The position numbers and the translations under genes are program-made. A DNA stretch of 36,917 bases from Pseudomonadota bacterium (GTDB lineage Bacteria; Verrucomicrobiota; Verrucomicrobiia; Limisphaerales; SXTU01): positions 1 to 36,917 of the forward strand of contig RFVF01000049.1 in assembly GCA_009922615.1 (NCBI GenBank), given 5' to 3'. The notes beneath the pieces are model-generated. The model did no database searches and was not told the DNA's origin. It was given only the letters and a program-made list of their open reading frames with translations. Position 1 is the stretch's first letter. Every line of letters starts with the position of its first letter. This document shows positions 36,441 to 36,917 of the stretch, piece by piece.

Positions 36441-36917
36441 CTATTTGGTGTGGAATTCTTTGCTGGCGACCAGGGCTTGCAGGAACTCGCGCATTGCGAA
36501 GTCCTGCTTCTGGGCACGCTGCACGATGGTGGTTGCGAGTTCTTCATCGGCGAAGCCAACCGGCCTGCCGAGGGCATATTGGATGAGCGCTTCGGTGAGG
36601 CCGCGGGCGAAGGAGGGGGCCTTGGTTGCGACAATGGAGCGCAATTCGAAGTAGTCCTTGAACGCGGGGCCCTTGTGGAAGGCGGCGGCAGCATCAATGG
36701 TCCACGTCTTGAGTCCGTTTTTGGCGGGCTTTCCGTTCGCGTCCACGGCCTGAAAGCTGTCCACGGTGCGCCATTTGCCGGCGGCGTTAAAATTCTCCAA
36801 CCCGAAGCCGATGGGATCAATGGCGCGGTGGCAACTGGCGCATTGCGGCTGTTCCTGATGCGCGAGCAGGCGTTCGCGCGTGGTGCGCGGCCGGCCGTTG
36901 AGCCGCGTGATTTGGGG
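36441..36917 (-). CDS. DUF1592-type cytochrome protein, C-terminal part only
   Basis: The frame is open through the right edge of the window, so the N-terminus is missing. The visible 158 residues start [20 protein letters not shown], then [20 protein letters not shown] (DUF1588, with CASCH about residues 29-33 of the fragment), a linker with [11 protein letters not shown], and DUF1585 ([20 protein letters not shown]) ending [10 protein letters not shown]. This is the typical C-terminus of PSCyt1-DUF1592 proteins, so the missing part should hold the first haem motif and DUF1587/1595/1592. It is paired with the HXXSHH gene directly downstream, making a fifth DUF1592-HXXSHH set in the window. 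Confidence 0.9.
   Translation of the reverse strand, partial: PQITRLNGRPRTTRERLLAHQEQPQCASCHRAIDPIGFGLENFNAAGKWRTVDSFQAVDANGKPAKNGLKTWTIDAAAAFHKGPAFKDYFELRSIVATKAPSFARGLTEALIQYALGRPVGFADEELATTIVQRAQKQDFAMREFLQALVASKEFHTK

Noticed and set aside
1-36917. Mobile elements, tRNA and rRNA genes.
   Set aside because: I found no transposase or integrase frame, no terminal inverted repeats with target duplications, and no cloverleaf or rRNA-like sequence; a tRNA search program would be the decisive check.

Overview
The window is a 37 kb stretch of high-GC bacterial DNA from the Planctomycetota-Verrucomicrobiota group. It is most likely a soil or freshwater verrucomicrobium or planctomycete; the sequence does not separate the two. 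The basis is the gene content, which is almost entirely the 'Planctomycete cytochrome' families (PSCyt1/2/3, PSD1-5, i.e. DUF1549, DUF1553, DUF1585, DUF1587, DUF1588, DUF1592, DUF1595), their Tat-exported partners (HXXSHH/DUF1552 and DUF1501) and an ECF sigma factor of the Rhodopirellula/Verrucomicrobium type. Every gene I can support lies on the minus strand, so the window reads from right to left. I see no rRNA, tRNA, CRISPR array, transposase or housekeeping gene.

Read in the direction of transcription, the layout has five parts. (1) 36917-35128: the 3' end of a DUF1592 diheme-type protein followed by an HXXSHH protein, closed by a hairpin that straddles the stop codon. (2) 34811-26305: a DUF1501 protein, a PQQ-type beta-propeller with a damaged 5' end, a PSCyt1-DUF1549-DUF1553 protein, a LamG/DUF1080-like secreted protein and a xylose-isomerase-like TIM-barrel protein. 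(3) 26224-14346: an apparent operon headed by an ECF sigma factor and a membrane anti-sigma factor, followed by DUF1592, PSCyt1-DUF1549-DUF1553, DUF1501, HXXSHH and a tandem SGNH esterase; several joints are 4-base ATGA overlaps. (4) 14287-13758: a wreck made of the start of an acetyl-xylan-esterase-like gene joined to a piece of SGNH esterase gene. (5) 13617-1: three further DUF1592 + HXXSHH pairs in a row (the first DUF1592 gene broken by a deletion and frameshift), an SGNH hydrolase, and a secreted protein of unknown family that runs off the window.

The recurring unit is a secreted protein with two c-type haem motifs plus a Tat-exported partner. DUF1592 proteins always travel with an HXXSHH protein, and DUF1549/DUF1553 proteins travel with a DUF1501 protein. 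In the sigma-led operon the second pair is nested inside the first. Carbohydrate-facing parts are spread through the set: a CBM60-like insert, an F5/8C-like insert, SGNH esterases, an acetyl-xylan-esterase remnant, a LamG-like protein, and a carbohydrate-binding-like outer domain on the anti-sigma factor. My inference is an envelope-located, haem-dependent system for sensing and attacking decorated polysaccharide. The biochemical function of DUF1592 and HXXSHH proteins is not known, and nothing in the sequence proves this role.

Three separate lesions (near 11985, 13806-14004 and 33180) show deletion or shuffling. They are either decay in a recombination-prone array of paralogues or assembly misjoins, and need read-level confirmation.
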